Origin: Hymenolepis diminuta
Lineage: Eukaryota > Platyhelminthes > Cestoda > Cyclophyllidea > Hymenolepididae
Length of the DNA stretch: 64,000 bases
Direction: 5' to 3'
Assembly (NCBI GenBank): GCA_900708905.1
Contig: CAADRB010000025.1
Location: forward strand, 301,650-365,649
The notes below the pieces were generated by a model. It had not been told where the DNA came from and did not search any database. It saw only the letters and a list, made by a program, of their open reading frames with translations. Each line of letters starts with the position of its first letter. Position 1 is the stretch's first letter. Below, in pieces: positions 12,638-28,390 of the stretch. The position numbers and the translations under genes were made by a program.

Positions 12638-15124
12638 TATATTGTGTCAATTAAGGCTTGTTAAAAGGCAAACGAGACACACTTGACTCACGTGATCGGA
12701 CACTGAAGATCTTGATCCTGCATGGAGGACATGAATGTATTCCCTCAAGTATTCAGCAGAAAATCTTCCTAGACTGAGCCAGTTCGACACTCGCCAGAGC
12801 TGTTAAAACAAAAAGATTCACGGTAAGGAAAATAAATAATTTCTACAGCTTTAACATTAACACTGGGGTACGGAAGGTGGCGTACGAAAGCAAGCTTGCA
12901 GTTCATGCACTTTTAAATTGAGGTCTGAATGAACTTAACGGATTCTCAAGTCGAATAGAAGACTAGTTACACAATCGTTAAATAAATCTTTGATTTTCAG
13001 ACACTAAATTTCTTATGCATTTCCCTCTATTTGATGTGGCATTGACAGGTACGAACATTTGGTAATAATTTGTTTTATCTAATGCGATTATAAGTTGGCG
13101 CTGACGTAGACGTCTACCAAGTCTGAGGTCACGAGATGCTTACAGGTATACAATTAGTGAAATGAAATGCCAACCGCAGTACTTAATTCAAATAAAGAAG
13201 AATAGTGACTAAATGGGAATTGTTCATAAAAGCATTTCCAGACATCTTTCTTCTAAGTATTCATAAAGTTTCCTGATAAGAGGTTTGAGAGTTAGCAGTT
13301 ATATCAATCACTAGCACTTCAGTCTTAGCTTTGTTAGTCCCAACTAATATTCAAAATGAAAATAGAAACAATAACGAGGTCAAGTCACAGTAGTAGAGAG
13401 CGTCTTCTAATACCCATCTTGGGTGCGAGAGTAGCATCATTGAGCCGCCCTGGTGAGAAACTCGGATTCTACCACCCTCTCTGTCTCCTCTTTTTTTCCA
13501 CAAGCGATCACGTGCTACCGGCTTAGCAACTGCGTTTTTCATAGCCGTTGTCTCTGAGTTTGCAGATATGAGTGCTTTTTCTCTGTCTGTCGGTCTTGTT
13601 TGTAGATTAATAGGTTGGATGAAAGTATTGTCCCCCTTATTTTTCCATCCCAGAGAAATGATAACAAAAGACCAATTGGATCCTAATAAATGTTCTGTTA
13701 GCTCTGCAGAGTCTTTTAAAGTCCTTTAATGGCGCAGCGTCACCAGTATGTGATCTGAGGGGTTATAGATTTAATTTTCTGCTGTTAATCAATGGGATCC
13801 TCCAACTTTATTAGCACTGATAGCTACCTGCAATCGTCTCCCACAGTCAATTAGCATTAAAGCGAGACCAATTTATTTCCGGTATTGGTCAATTATTGGC
13901 CAATTGGGATACAACTGGCAAAAGTATTAGTACAGGGCCTTTTGATCTTGTGATTGATAATGGAACATTAGTAAAAAATATACCATTTCGTCATACATTG
14001 AATCGGCATCTTTGATGAGCACCACCATATTTAGAAATATTAAATACCAAAAAGTAGAAAAAATGCGACATTCCAAGAAAAAACAGACACGTCTAAAGTA
14101 GACTAAAGCAAAATAAAGTGACATTTTGCATCTCGGTTAGCAATAATTCAGTAGATCGAAAATTGGCATTTTCAGTAATATAATTTCAAATGTTGCTGGG
14201 TATTCTAGTCCATTTAAAAAGGTGAAATATAGCTACTTACAGTACAGTTTCAAAACTTAAAGTCTCTAATGTGGGAAGGAGAAATTGTTATTCCTCGCTC
14301 TAATTAACTGCATATTCACTAAGACGAAGGGGTCCAAGATGAAGAGAGTGGATGATTATGTCGGGATGTCGACAGAGAGTCTTTATTTGAATTCCGGAAG
14401 CACTGAAATGCGCAATTATTACAAAAGGATAATAATTGATTTTGTGATAGAAAAATAAGAGTACCCTTCTCTGTTCCATGAGAAGGATTAAGTCAAATTT
14501 TCTCTTATTAATGTATTCATATCACATCATATCATGAGTCAGGTAAACACATACATCTAATCGTTTAAATTGAGTCCATCACAGAGAGCGTTCCGAAGTT
14601 TAAAATGGTCGAAATATAATTTAAATTAATCGATAAATTAGAGCATTGCTCTGGTCAACCAATAAGTCGGTGTGATTTGGGAGACACCACGTAACTAATT
14701 TTTTTTACAAAAGGAAATCGATACCGATCAAGTATGAAGAAAAAGAAGAAAAAAAAGAACATATTTTTATTCAATCTTATTTATTTTACTACAATGCTTT
14801 TAAATAAATGAAATATTTAGTGGAAAAATGCTTTCGATAAAAGACGAGTTAAGTTGGTTCAGATTTCTCTTAAAGTTGAATCCCGTTTTTATAATTTCCT
14901 GCGATTTCGAAATTTTACGCCCATTTTACAATTTAATTTCCATGTATGTGTTTTTTATGGAACTTAATAAAAAAGGAGGCAAATACAATTTTAAAATAAC
15001 GTTATAACACACACACGCGGCGCAGAGAGAGATGAAAGATCAAAGATGGTGCCACCTGCTATCTCAGAGAAATAAAGGCGGAAAAGCCATCAAATGAATC
15101 GGGGATTGCCTCGGTGCGATTGCG

Positions 15125-15140
15125 TCTCTCTCTCTCTCTC
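15125..15140. repeat. (TC)n microsatellite
   Basis: Eight TC units in a row. Confidence 0.9.
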
Positions 15141-18100
15141 TTAATGATAATGGGTCAACAATCATTTTCTTTTTGGGAGGGTATAAATTTTTCCCCATCT
15201 TACGACTTCTCCACATTTTTTAATGTCGATAAACATGGAGGTATTTCACTTTATTGGTTAAAGTAGTCGCTTGATGGAATGCACTTCAACAAAAGGGAGC
15301 TATTTTGGAAAAAGCCTCTCTTCCAAGCTTAGTTTGTAATGGAAATTTTGGATGGTTAAGGCGATTAGTTTGGATCCCAACTTTTTATTCAGAAAAGTTA
15401 ATAGCAAATAAATGGCGCAGAATATATTGCATTTATTATAATAAGATACTCATTTATTTATAAAGACCACAAGTACAATTTTATTGGGACAAGGAGATGC
15501 ATAGCTTCATGAACAAATTTAGGGAAAGGGTAGGAAGATTTATTCCACGGGGTTCAGGATTTTTAATTTTTCACACGCATAAGTAACCTTTTATTTCTGT
15601 GTTCGGGTAGCAGAAAAGGAAGAAGGTTGTTAGGCAAGTAATGCGATTACTAACTGGAGGAGGAGAAGAATGTCAGTAGATATATGGTCATGCGCATAAA
15701 ATTTTATACGAGACACGTTTCAGCGGCAGTACCAGGAGAAGACACTAAAAGAGTCCCCCAAATGGATGTTTTGATAGTACTTTTATGTGATAATTCCTTT
15801 TATGGACGGGACGGACACATTCGAATCCAGTATAATTTCCACACATACCTCGACCCCAACATGGAGTTCCGCTTTTAGTGCACAAGGGCGAAATCAGTAC
15901 TTGTGAAGTTTATAGACCTAGTAAATCTTTACTCTGCCCTAACTACATCGGAATCAAATAATGTCTCGATTGTTAAAGTCTGCTACAACTTATTATGACT
16001 GCATTGTGCATTCTATGATTTAAGACATTTTAATAGAACGTGATTGGTCCTTTATTGCACTTTTGGCTGACATGGCTGATATGATTATTTTCATGGCAGC
16101 TAGACCCCACTTCTAAGGGAGAACTAAGAGGACCTATTATCAATTCGTCGGGTGTGGCGAGAGATGCCAAGTTCTTCCTATTAATTCTATTATAATTTGA
16201 TTTTGCTTCCAAAGGACTTGGATAGCTACCGGGGTCGTTCTGATGAGAAGCTTGCATTCTATCTTCCCTTCTGGTGAGCAGATTTGCATTAAACTTTCAT
16301 CAAACTGTTCGTGATGGTAAGAAGGTACATAATGATAACTAACTATTTAATTAAATCCGATTAGTGAGGAAATAACCTTATCCAGAATCATAGGGATCAA
16401 ATAATAAAGACTGACCTTTGAAATGTTCCGATTTTACAGCTTTATGCTTCCGGAATTCAATTCCAGCTTAGGACTCATCGTCAACAACTAGTTCAACCTC
16501 GTTTTATCCCTTACCAGAAGAATTTTCACTCAACTTTTTTGCTTTGTCATAGATAAAAATAATTTTTCTTATATGTTTATTCAAAATAAGATGAGTTGTT
16601 AATCGGTAAGTATGCAACTTTCAGCCTAAAGAGAATATTTATGTCCTGTCCCTCATATGACACTTAACTCTATAAGTAATATCTAATGGGGATCAAGCAA
16701 AAAACCACCGAGAGGAAAAGGGAGTTCCTGAAACAAAAAACTGACGGGGAATTTAAATTATGCCATTTATTAATGCCACATAAATTACTATTCCTTCATT
16801 GAAATTAATCATTTCCAGCCAATGTTGAAACAATGGATTCATAATTAGTAATCGGCAAGAAGCATCTAAACAGGCGGAACAGAGAATTAATGAAAAAATG
16901 ACCAAGAGTATATTGTTTCTTGTGAATTTTGGAGTCATAAAGTCATTCACCTTTTGCTTAATGAATGACACTTTTACTGTGTCATATTCCAGAGTTTCAT
17001 AGGTCAATTTGACCCCAAAATGCCCGGATGAGTTTATATTCGGCGGTTAATTAAATAAAGTGGTTGATAATGCGATTCCGATCATTTTTAACCTGTAATA
17101 GGCAGCTAGGTGATGCTAAAATGATTTTAACATGGTACAGCTCACTTGTCTTCATTGAGAATGGACTGTGCCTTGTCTGATTGTTCTGTATTTCATACAA
17201 CACAATTTAGTCCTTGGCTTCCTGGTTCATGACTGCGCTGTGTGCAACATTTATTGACCAAGTAATTTAATTGAGTGCTTGGTTAAGATATTTCGATTAA
17301 TTTATCCCCTTAAGAAGGATTGAGCAATTTGTTGATACCACCAGATTTGAATTCAAATTAGCAGAGCACACTAAGAGTTACGCATAGATAGATCAAATAA
17401 ACTTTAAATTCTGAATTGTGATATAACACAATTTGTAGTAGAAAAAGCAATGTTTATAAAAGTGAAAGATATTACCTTTTTAGGCGATCCATGATGACGT
17501 AAGATATTCCATAAGCACGGTCGTTTTCATATCTATTCGTTTTCAGCTGAAAGCCATGTAATAAATTTTACACTATATATCCCCTAAACGTAGGGATGCT
17601 AAATAATCATAAAACGCATATTTAAAGTGGGTCGGCTCCATTTAAGAGCGCTCACTTTTTAATGACAATTCGAATGTCATTCCACAAATTATTGCCAACG
17701 GCAAATTTTATTGAGGGAGAATTGACACGCATGGGAATAATGGAGGTTTGTGCAATATCAGCTTCATCATCACGGCGTTCTTTCTATTGTCGTCTGGTAG
17801 ACGTGAGCCAGAAGAAACATCCGGTCAAGCGCATATTCTGACTACCGTTCTTACCAGAGGCTACGCTTTTCCCCTGGGAACTTTAATTTAAACGCCTACT
17901 AAATAGGCACAGTGGCAATAAGACACCAACAAAACATACATTTCAAGCACTGCGTTTGTGTGTAATTCGGTGGCTTTAACATATTTCGTAGCCCGTGCAA
18001 TCTCGTAAGATCAAAGGTTCCGCCAAACTGGCTACATCAAAGGAATTGACAGAGTGGTGGGGGAGGGGCGGATGAGAGACGATTTCAGGCCAGAGAGGGG

Positions 18101-18949
18101 TCATATCTTTCTCATTTCCACCCTCCCTCTCTACCCCATTACCTAATAATAAAATTAATAGTTTTCTTCTCCTCAAATGTGTTACAACAGGGGTGCTTAA
18201 TGACCTCACCTTCTCCTTAAAAGAATTATGTGGGAGGAGATATATTGGAAAATGTAAGATATTTACTTTTCCTCGAAATAGATGGATGCTTTTCTTAAGT
18301 GCTATTAAAAGAAAAAACGATGAAATCATGTCAAGATGGTGATGTCGGTGCTACTTAAGCTATTGCCATCTAGTCGATTTTATTACTTTAATTTCCGTCA
18401 ATCAAATATAAATTCGGCTAACACAAGTCGCCTTTAATAAAATCAATATTAAATGAGATAGGTGATAATAAATAAGTAATTGTCAGTCTATGTTTAGTGA
18501 AATTCATCATGAATGAACACTTAATGAGCTCTTCTGTGCTCAAAAATCATCTGCAAATCTCATTTAGCTACTCTTTTCTGTTAGAAAATACAGACGAACC
18601 AAACCGGCATTATCAACCAGTCAGTTAGAACAACTGGCCAATAAGCACTGAATATAGCGGACATGAAATTAAAGGATGAATCCCTGTGCGTTTTTGCATC
18701 GTCTTTTAGGTCTCTCTCAAACCTAGTTATCTCAATCTCATAGTGGTGCGTGAAGAGTTTAACCCTGTTGCGGTGACCTCAAATTCCTTGTAGAGAACCA
18801 TCGTGTTTCCCCAAGTGGTTCATTTTAATTAGCGGGATATGCTAATCAAGTGGACCTTGAATGAGCATTGCAAGAGTTCAGCATCTCCGATCAGTGATGT
18901 CCGGAACCATTCCATCTGTTTATGGTACCCTTTTTCTATGAAACCATAT

Positions 18950-19180
18950 GAAGTCCCCTTTTATATACACACAGAGGGGAGGGATAGACACACGCTTGTC
19001 ACTTGCCACTGGTTCCTACGTTTCGCTCTCATCTCTTTTTCTCTTTCTCTCTCTTTTTACCCCCTTCAATCCTCGTCGCAGTTTGCTCAATAAACTTCGG
19101 GCATGCACAGTTCTCTTATGCTCTACTTTTAGAGCCGTCATTTGTTGTTAATAGGTGCCAGCTATTAGATTTTACTCCGA
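18950..19180 (+). mobile_element. LTR-like remnant (copy 3, diverged)
   Basis: The block order resembles the LTR at 3.2 kb: a TATA-like TTTTATATAC, ACGCTTGTCACTTG, a CT-rich tract, CTCAATAAAC (a polyadenylation-like signal), then a GTCATTTGTTGTTAATAGGTGCCAGC stretch. No TTGGTGACC is present at its end. Similarity is weaker than between copies 1 and 2, so membership of the same family is tentative. Confidence 0.3.
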
Positions 19181-22100
19181 CAGCTCACACAGTAACCCGA
19201 GGAACATTTGGATATTAAAAAGCGAATTATTGCCCTTTTGAGAAAGATAAAAAATCAGTAATATTATGACTCTTCATATTACCAACTTCAGTGAATATTT
19301 CCTTTCCGCCTTTCTTTTGATCCCTTACTTGACCATTCCTCCATTCCTCGGGATTCAGGTGCCTTCTCATGATTAAATCGTGTGAAAGCGCATTGTGCTG
19401 CTTTGATTGATGGTGGAAACAATTTTCCTACCAGAGATTGTTTCTTCAAATTCGGTTACCTCAGTTTGTTTGAAAAATCTTGATCAAGTCCAAATTCTTA
19501 TTTATATAATTAAAGAGGAGATTATAAATTAAAAATTTATTTTGGTATTATAAGATGCGGTTCATTGCTTAGGGTTTTTTCATTGCAGGCTTTTCGGAAA
19601 ATTTGATCGTTCACTTTCGAACATTTTGTTACCTACACCAAAATGTTGAAACCAATCCTTTCGCCTCATTTTATTCCTTCCGACAAATTGTCGCATTTTT
19701 TCCTTTCACAATTCCACCAACCAAGGAATGAAGAATTGAAATAGTTGATTTTAATCTAAAGTAACTTGAAATTAATTTTAATTAATATGGAGCCTATAAT
19801 TCAAATTATGTATTGTTAATTATCTTTCACTTTCCACCAAACGTCAATTTAATCCGAAGTCGTATCAAAGAGGTTTGGCCTTTCAATAAAATTTTCAAAG
19901 AAGGGAAGGAGAAATAGACTTAGGGGATTTCATTCTTAAGACCTAGAATTTCTCTATTGCTTGAGTTGGTATTTTTGCCTCACTCATGAGGCTCTCCATA
20001 GCTTGAGAGAGTTAAAAACACCTCGTTTAGTAGTTCTTGAAGGTGATTGGATGTTGAGATGTTGACTTATGAAAGCGAGGATTTGCGTTCGCCTGATTTT
20101 CTTTAATTTAGCATTCCATGCCGGTTGAACTTCACTTGATGGGTAAAGGAAGCATACCTTAAAAGATTGGGAGGTGGTATTGTTCTATCCATCTATTCTT
20201 TTATTTAACAAGCTAAGATTTGCCGTCAGCAGAAATGGGTTCAATTTAGCTGGACTCAACTTCAATATGTTTACTGTGACCTTAATAAAGGTCTCTAAAG
20301 CAGTGACTCATGTATTTCGCATAAATTATCTTACTTTTTGATTATAAAGTCTCCCTTACTTAACTCCGGAGCTGAGTAAAGACCTCAAAGGGAATTTAGA
20401 GGACTGAAATAGGTTATAATGTATTTAGTTCAGAAAAACCTCTTTATTGTTTGAAACAGGAATAATAAATAAAGTCCATTTTACAGAACGGCAGATCTCG
20501 GAGGATAATCCAATATCTCTGACCCCATACGTCCACAAAGCTTTAAAAATAATGCTGGATGGTATATAACTACTCCTTCCAGCTCAATAAATCTGAAATG
20601 AATGTTCCAATCCCTCTAAGATTATAACCTCATTGAATGGGATGCACATCAAAAGGGTGGATACCTTGCACTATGGAGGAAACTTTGGTTATCACACTAC
20701 TTATTTGGCTTACTGGCAGAATAAATGTGTCCTTAAAATGTTGGTGAGAGATAAAGAGAAATGGCGGCGCCTTTGTTCTTTGCAAAATTTCATTCCTCCT
20801 TTTCTTTACCGACAACACCACACCCCCCACCCTCCCCCTCCCCTCGGCAAAGTAACTTCGATACATCTTGAAATTTGACCACAAGGTCCGATTAGAAACA
20901 GAGAGGGAGAGAGGGCATGTATGCATGTATCTCTTTGCCGAGGGTGAATATTTGTTGGGTACGTGGGTCAGATGATGAAATTCGCCGCGTTTCGATAAGA
21001 CACAATACCGCCTGTGATGCGGTACTCCTTTGAAGTGCCAGACCAGTCACTCGGTCCCACTCCCTCTCCTCTTTAGTTCAGTCCTAACCCCTCCCACCCC
21101 CAAATCCAAGCTCCGGCTGTCTACACCAACTACTCGCCTTTTCTGTGTGTCTAACCCGACCGAGTATCACAGTCTGAAGCCTGCCATTCCTTAAGTTCTA
21201 AGGTTTCTGGGAGAGGGGAGAGTGGAAATTTCAGACTTTTGTCGGCAAAATTGACTCTAGAAGTGTAATGTGATGTCACCTTAATAGGGTCAAATGCAAA
21301 ATTTTGCTGAGGGGCAGGTTTCATATTGAAAATTGTTTAGTCAGTTTAATGCGATTTCGAATTTTGAGAGCTAACGAATAAGACATCAGTTAAATTCGAT
21401 AGAGGAATTCTCAATTCAAGCAGTTTTTCAGGTAACTGTCAAATAATAAATGAATTGGTGAAAAGATTTCCTCCTTGTCAACTTTCCTATATTAAAAAAG
21501 TTTATTTTGTATAATTTATTACTAAAGGTCAACTAGGAAAAGAGTATAAATATTTCCAATATTTCAGCCCGGAAACTGATCCATTTTAAACAAGGATGCT
21601 AATACGATCGAGAACATTATTAGAGAAGACGATAACGAATTTAGTTAATGTTAAGTTTGAATGGATTTTAATAAACTTTAATGGTCCTTTTGTTTTTAAT
21701 AATAAAGTAGACTAATTCTATGTTATGTCCATAAGTTCAAGTGTAGACAACTCCGAGCTTGCCAAATGTCGAAAAGTAGAGTATTTTCTAATTGACGCAC
21801 TTTCAACTACTACTCGATATAATTGCCACTTTCGTTGAAGCTTGGTTGCAGGACCTCCAAAAGGATCCTGTGGAGCTAGGTCTTCTGCGAGAGTGCAACT
21901 CGGAGTATCAAAGAGAACTTTAAGCCTCTTATTATCAGACACCCCTAGTACTGTTTTGGAAAGGCCATACTAGAGGATCGGTTCGACGAAGACTTCTATG
22001 TGTCTCGCTTTTAATTTTACGGATAATTGTGAACATTTCAAAATGGATCGGAGTCTTCCGAGTCCCATTACTCAATTTTGTTTTGTCCTTACTTCAAGGC

Positions 22101-24649
22101 GATTCGATAATAGGGAGGAAATAAGGATTTTATTCTCTTAAGGATTTCATTAAAATAGTTCCAAATGTCATTTTAGAAAAGGAGCTCAATAAAAAGGATT
22201 AAAAAAATTTAATAAAATAATAATAATGATAATATATTTCACGTCAAAATAAAAATTTATTTAGCAATTAAATATATGATTAATCAATGAGATATTTTCG
22301 TTAGTGTTCTCAAATTTGTTTGTTTATCTGAGTAACATGTTATGACAATACAGAGAACGATTTGAATTAATGTGGGATTTGATTACCCAGACGGGTTCGT
22401 AGATCTTCAAAGCGAGAGCCTAGGCGACTGATGCATGAAAAGTCCAGCAAATAGTGACTTCACAAAATTGCCATGGACTGTGTCAGAGTTCTGTTGTTCT
22501 GTTGGCGCTTTTCCATTAATTTCCAATTCTTAAAAGGCTATTCGAACTAATTTAGCATTTGAATTTTTGACATTAACAACGCTCATTATTAATTTTTTTC
22601 ACTCGAGCATTTGGTGATATTAATCTTATGGCCTGTTGATTTCGTCTAACAACAAAGCTTGCACGTGTGTATAGACAGTGTGCCAAATTAACAGGGGGTT
22701 AGCAGGAAATTGAACTGAAGAAGTCTTTGGAAAGACTTTGGAAAAAGACGGTGCCTGCTTGCTTGCGAGCCTAAAAAGTATAGATGTCGGTTAGACGGAA
22801 GTGTAATTAGTCATGTCTACAAAGGAGACATTCATGTGATCACTGGTGCTGGTTTCTGTCTGGTGGTGGTCTGTCAGACTTGTCTGCCAATTAATTTCTC
22901 AGGTCCAATTAGTTGGGGGTATACCAATTAGGGCTTTTAATAGCCCCTATTGTGTACGCAATTTCCGAAAAAAAGGACTACCAGAAGATGATTTGTTTGA
23001 ACCGGTACACCATTAGTAAATGATCATAGCTTAGGGAATATAATGAGAACAAGTAAATGACTTGGACGGAGAATGAAATATCACTATAATGTCTTGTGAA
23101 CAATTTTTTGCCCTGATTTCATTAGGTTCTCATTACAATGATCATCTAACTCAGCAACTGGAAAAATCCTAGTATTTCTAATGGCAAAACAGGACAATTA
23201 AAGCCTATTCACTTAAAACTCTTATATTATAATTTTGATTTAAAATCTCATGAATCAGATAAGATTTGCCATTTCTAGGCGTCAGAGTTTATCGAACTGC
23301 GGAACCACTGTCAATCGCCAAGGCCTTATGACCATGTTTACATTGACACTTCTTTCAAAACCCCAAGGAGAGTTAAGTGGTCATCAGATAACACTGTCCG
23401 CTTTTCAATTTACGAAATGGGTTGTCGCTACCTTTTAACTTTTTTAAATGTATTTGTTGAATCTTCTCTTTCCTATATGTTTCTCTCTCTCTGTCATTCC
23501 GGTTTCCACCGCACAGCTACCCGGCTCACTTCTCTCCGACTTCTGCTGGCCAAATCCTAAAGCCATTTCTTATCTCAGCTCCCTTCTGCAACACCTCAAA
23601 TGTCCTCTGCTTTTCTATCTCTCGTTCTGCTTCTTCTCACTAAAGGCCATATCTACTGTTTTTCCGGCAACATATTCCTTATCCTAAATGCTTGGCTGAT
23701 GAATATTAGAAAGATATAACCTGAAAGGTTAAGAGGCTCCTTGGAATATCTTCATGACGAAAAAAAGAAAAAGCGCCGAAATTCGAAGAGCTTAATTTTT
23801 ACTCAAATGTGATTGGCGAGTTATGAAGACAGAATTCCATATTGTTGGTACCCAGTCCCCAGTATCTGACTAAATGAATAAGCCTCTTTGAGTCACGTCA
23901 ACATGTGTATAAATTGACTTTCCTCAAATGTTAAATATATCTGGGTTATCAATTTAAACATTTGCAATTGACATAATAAAATAAAATTCGAACTAGTTAT
24001 GCCGGGTTTTCATTGGGTCTTTGTACTTATCTTCCAATTGGTTATACATTTGACATACTGGAACTGAATTTAATCCTGTTCAAGCGAGTTAGTTGCGAAT
24101 ATTCAAAGACCCTTCCTGCTGTTAATGGTTACTTTCGTAACAATGTGCATGTTTTTACAAATAAATCGTGAAATTTGCCCAATTTTGATATCTAAACCGC
24201 AGCTTGAAATGAGGCACCTTCAGTTAAATTTCACACTCGCTTTCATTCACAGGTTTTTTAAGATAACCATGATTCATACTGCAATCTAATCAGATAACGG
24301 GTTAATTAACCGGATGAGTGGGGTAATCCCGAATTTCTTCCCGCCCCCAGGCTCCAGGGTAGAAGCCTATCCTTTGAAGTCTTCACGCGGCATACCGCCT
24401 AATTGACCGGAGGACGCACATAAACTCGCTTTATATGCATATCAGGTGTCTCTCTCCCTCACCAAGATGACATGGTAACCAAATCTAGGTGCTTGTCTTT
24501 CACTCCATTTCTTTCCCACCTAGTACAGAACTTTGCATAACTCACTCGGTATGATATAAAAAAGGGTATTAGAAAGAGAGAATCATAGAATCTGATAAGA
24601 AACACGAATTTTAACATTCCCATTTATCAGCTAGACTTGATCGATGCTG

Positions 24650-24740
24650 TCGACCATTCAGTCCACTGGATGGGTATCAACAGGCATCGAACTCACGACT
24701 TTTGACTTGGTATACATACACGTCGATCACACATTTTAAC
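24650..24740 (-). repeat. tRNA-like (SINE-type) fragment
   Basis: On the minus strand GTCGTGAGTTCGATGCC resembles a B box, preceded by an anticodon-loop-like stretch. The A-box side is poor and no full cloverleaf forms. Confidence 0.35.
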
Positions 24741-27700
24741 TGTGAAAAATTAGAAATTGTGTAATTTCTCAAAGTTTTTACTTCATCACAGTAACTAGGT
24801 ATGTCCTTATTTTCAGCATTTCAATGTAGTCAAGATCAATATTGCTAAGGTATCATCATATATTATGTATTTAAATTGTTTACTAAATGCTCATAACAGA
24901 CATAAGGCTCTTTTAAACAATGCGAGGGAGCTAATCTTGGGATTGGGCTCTCACAAACCAATGAAATGTGAACGTATTCATAGAAGATATATAATGATTA
25001 AGCGCCAACGAACGAGTTTACGCCTTTAGACTATTGCGCAAAGTCTTTCCAGTTTTGTTATCCTAAGACCAATTTCGAGGGGTTTTAAGGCCAATAAGGA
25101 CAATATGATCGAAACACCGCATGTCAGAATGTCATCCACAATTCTGACAACAAGTATGACGCAAGCCGATTCAAAGAACCTTTCGAGAGAGCCGCAAAAA
25201 TAACACCATCTATTCATCGAAGGTGAGTATTGAAGAAGTTAAACCCTGTTACTCATGAACAAAATCTCCACTAAGCTTATCTTCAGGTCACGGGTTCGAA
25301 TAGTATTATTTAAACTATCTCAATAAAGAGGTCATTCAATTAATCCGTAACATTTGAATAAAGAAGATAAAGAATTATGATTGGTAGGTGGCAATAAGAG
25401 AAATAAGAATAATAATTTTTCTCCAATCAGAACTCAGTTCTGCAAATCAATCGACATTTCGTAATTGGTCCTTTTGTTGAAATCAAAATTAATCTCTTAC
25501 AAAAATCATCACTTCGCTTTTCCCCAAAATAAGATTTCCCGTTTTGCTTTACCATATATTTGATGGATGATTAGGGAAGGCAAACGTTTAAGAAAAGGAG
25601 GAAACATATCCGAAAGAGGTCCATTTTCCGCAGAAGATAGGCCATCCAAAAAAATCTCGTTAAATGAGGAATGAAAAACATGTCAAAGGGGTAGAAAACC
25701 GATCTGCCAAGAGAGACAGGGGAAAAAAATCAAAGGGCTCTATAGAAACTCTCGGTAGCAATACCGCACCATTTCCATGACGAAATGTAAAAAAGAAGGT
25801 GATGGCGTTAAGATGTGATTCCGCAGTTTCCTATCATGTTACATTTTGACAAGGAAAATTGTGTCATGATACCTTTATCTACTACAGAGGATAAGGGTGT
25901 AGATCAAAGGGAATGGCTAATTGCATCTCCACGGATCAGAGTGAGAGAAATGGGAAGCGGCTTCTGGCACGGGATGGGCCGTCTTAGAGAGGAAATAAGT
26001 CTCTTTGCCTTGCAATGAACTTTTAAGCACCTCACGTACCGCAAAGTGGAATGGAGTGAGGAAGATCAAAGCAAAAGCGGCCTTTAATGGGGACGGCTTC
26101 AAACACGTTGCCGTCTTACTTCACCCACACCGGATAAATGAGTTGTAAATTCTACTAATTTTGTGGTTTTATTTTAAATAAATTCTTAAAAGGCAAAATA
26201 GTGCCATTTTGATAATGGAGTAACATGTATTAGATTTCATTAATTAGCACAAATTCTTGAATAAATTCGCTTTTTACTGTGTAAAATTGAGTTTCATTTA
26301 TAATGACAGTAATATATCTGCAAATTTTAGAAGACATCAAACTTTTCCTGCAGCTTTCAGAGGTTGTAGTCCTTCTGCCAGAGAATTCCTTCCTATTGTA
26401 ATCGCTTGAATAATAGTTTACGTTTTATTGGTGGATTTCATTCCACTTTAACAATTGTGATTGAGCTATTAATTTGCTCCAGAATGACGAACAAGGTGGA
26501 AATGTTTACATATATAGAAGTAATAAGACCTGGACTATTCTGTAGACTATATGCTTCTAATCTCTACCAAGCTTTTCTACAATGGCAGGATAGAGAGTGA
26601 CACAGTCAAGAAGAAGGAGTTTATGAGAGTGGGAGGAGAAGGTCAAGAGCGGCGAAGTAGTCTGTAAGTAATGGTGATTGCGGTGGGGAAGTAGAGATAG
26701 AGGGGGGTGACAAGTATGTTTACGAAAGGGGCCTATGTTAAAAAAGATAACACTTCTGAAATAAACCATTGAAGGAGTTCAGGATATGGCTAATATAGAA
26801 CAATGGCAGATTCTGCACAATTAAGCGTAAGACTCTCGAGCAAATTCGTCACGGTTTCACGTTTTCAGTTGGGTGGTTGGTCACTCAAGTTAGAAATCAT
26901 CAGCGCTTCACAAATGAGGGAGCTCTAGGATATCTCCTCTTTACCAAATCAAGTGTTGTTATTCCATTTTGAGGTAATAGATAATGTTTGGAATAAAACA
27001 CCTACTTATACTTTAAATTGCAATTAAATCATTCTGATAGACGAATTCATTCCGACAATGAGCTTGAACATGATCGTAGGTGATCTTAGCGAGATCTCCC
27101 ATATCATTGAAGTAAGGAGCTATTCTTATAGGAGGAAATACTGAAGAGTTGAAGTCTATTTCTTTTCAATGAGAGCATACTTTTCTGATTTTGATAAACT
27201 TATTAAAACCATGTAATCGTCGAAAGCTTTTTATCCTATAAGTAACTATGAAAATCCCAAATTAATCGCCCGTTCTTTCAATATTCAGACAGCAAGACAT
27301 GCTTTTTTTTCGAAATCTACAACTACGAAAAGCTTTTTTTTCCACTCCCTCTTTTTCTGCACGAAGTCGTCCCACCACGGGTTGAAATTAATAGATGTCA
27401 TTTCCAGCCTTTGATCTTGTCCAACACCTCTACCTCCGCTTTTTTCGACTTCCGAGCCTTGTTGCATGCATACTTATATACAGGGCCTATGTAGGAAAAG
27501 TTTTCGGCTCCAAAGCGGTTAGCACTGCCTTTGATCAAAAGGCGGGAGATAGAGGATAAAAGAAAAAGAGCATACATGTGTTTTTCTGCTTTTCACTATG
27601 CAAATTGACGATTTGATAGACGTCTACAGGACCGCCTTTGCCGTGAGTTCTAGGCTGTCTCGTTTTTTTGAGTCTTATTTTTAACCATTAGTGGCCTTTC

Positions 27701-28296
27701 ATCTCACCCGTACAATCGAAATATTTCAGAGGAGATTTAGAGAACACTTTTTGAATTTAATTCATTCTTATTTTCACAAGATTTTGTTATTTTTCTCGGA
27801 ATATCCTTTTGATCAAGAAAAAGTGAATAATAATTATATTATTTCGCCTATAAACTATGGGATTATTCTCACCGAGACCTTTAATTCCTGCCCATTCGGG
27901 GGTTTCCACATGAACCTGGCTGTCTGCAACTAAATTTCTAGCCCCATACTCATCTCCTCCTTTTCTTTCAGGTTCTTTTTTATCGAGGCTGAACCTCCTA
28001 AAAGCTAGAGTTGATTGGCATGGCCCAAATCCCACCCATGCGGGACATATATATATATCTTCATAAATATAGAGACATATTATTGATCAGAAGACGTAAC
28101 CATCTTTCACAGTGTTGTCTGACAAGACTACCATAGAATTGAAATTTTCTTGCCCATATTTTGTCCTTACAATGACTCATCACCACTCGGAACCGAGATG
28201 CCGATTGACCGCTGTCCTGAAACGGAGCGTTCTTCAACGCAGACTCCCACGCCGTCAGCAGTCACCTTCTTCTGATGCCCAAACGCCGCCGCTACA

Positions 28297-28390
28297 GCTT
28301 TTAGCAGGCGGGAATTGCCTAAACATGAGTTTTCCCAGAAGCATTTTGTAAATGCAAAAATATATTTTCTTTCTCTAACTTATTTTTAAT
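28297..28390 (+). repeat. Short dispersed repeat, unit 1
   Basis: GCAGGCGGGAATTGCCTAAACA followed by an AT-rich tail resembles the sequence at 29446-29525. The family is not recognised. Confidence 0.3.

Noticed and set aside
18839..19218. Three overlapping plus-strand frames
   Set aside because: They arise from the CT-rich part of the LTR-like remnant, where all three frames stay open because of composition.
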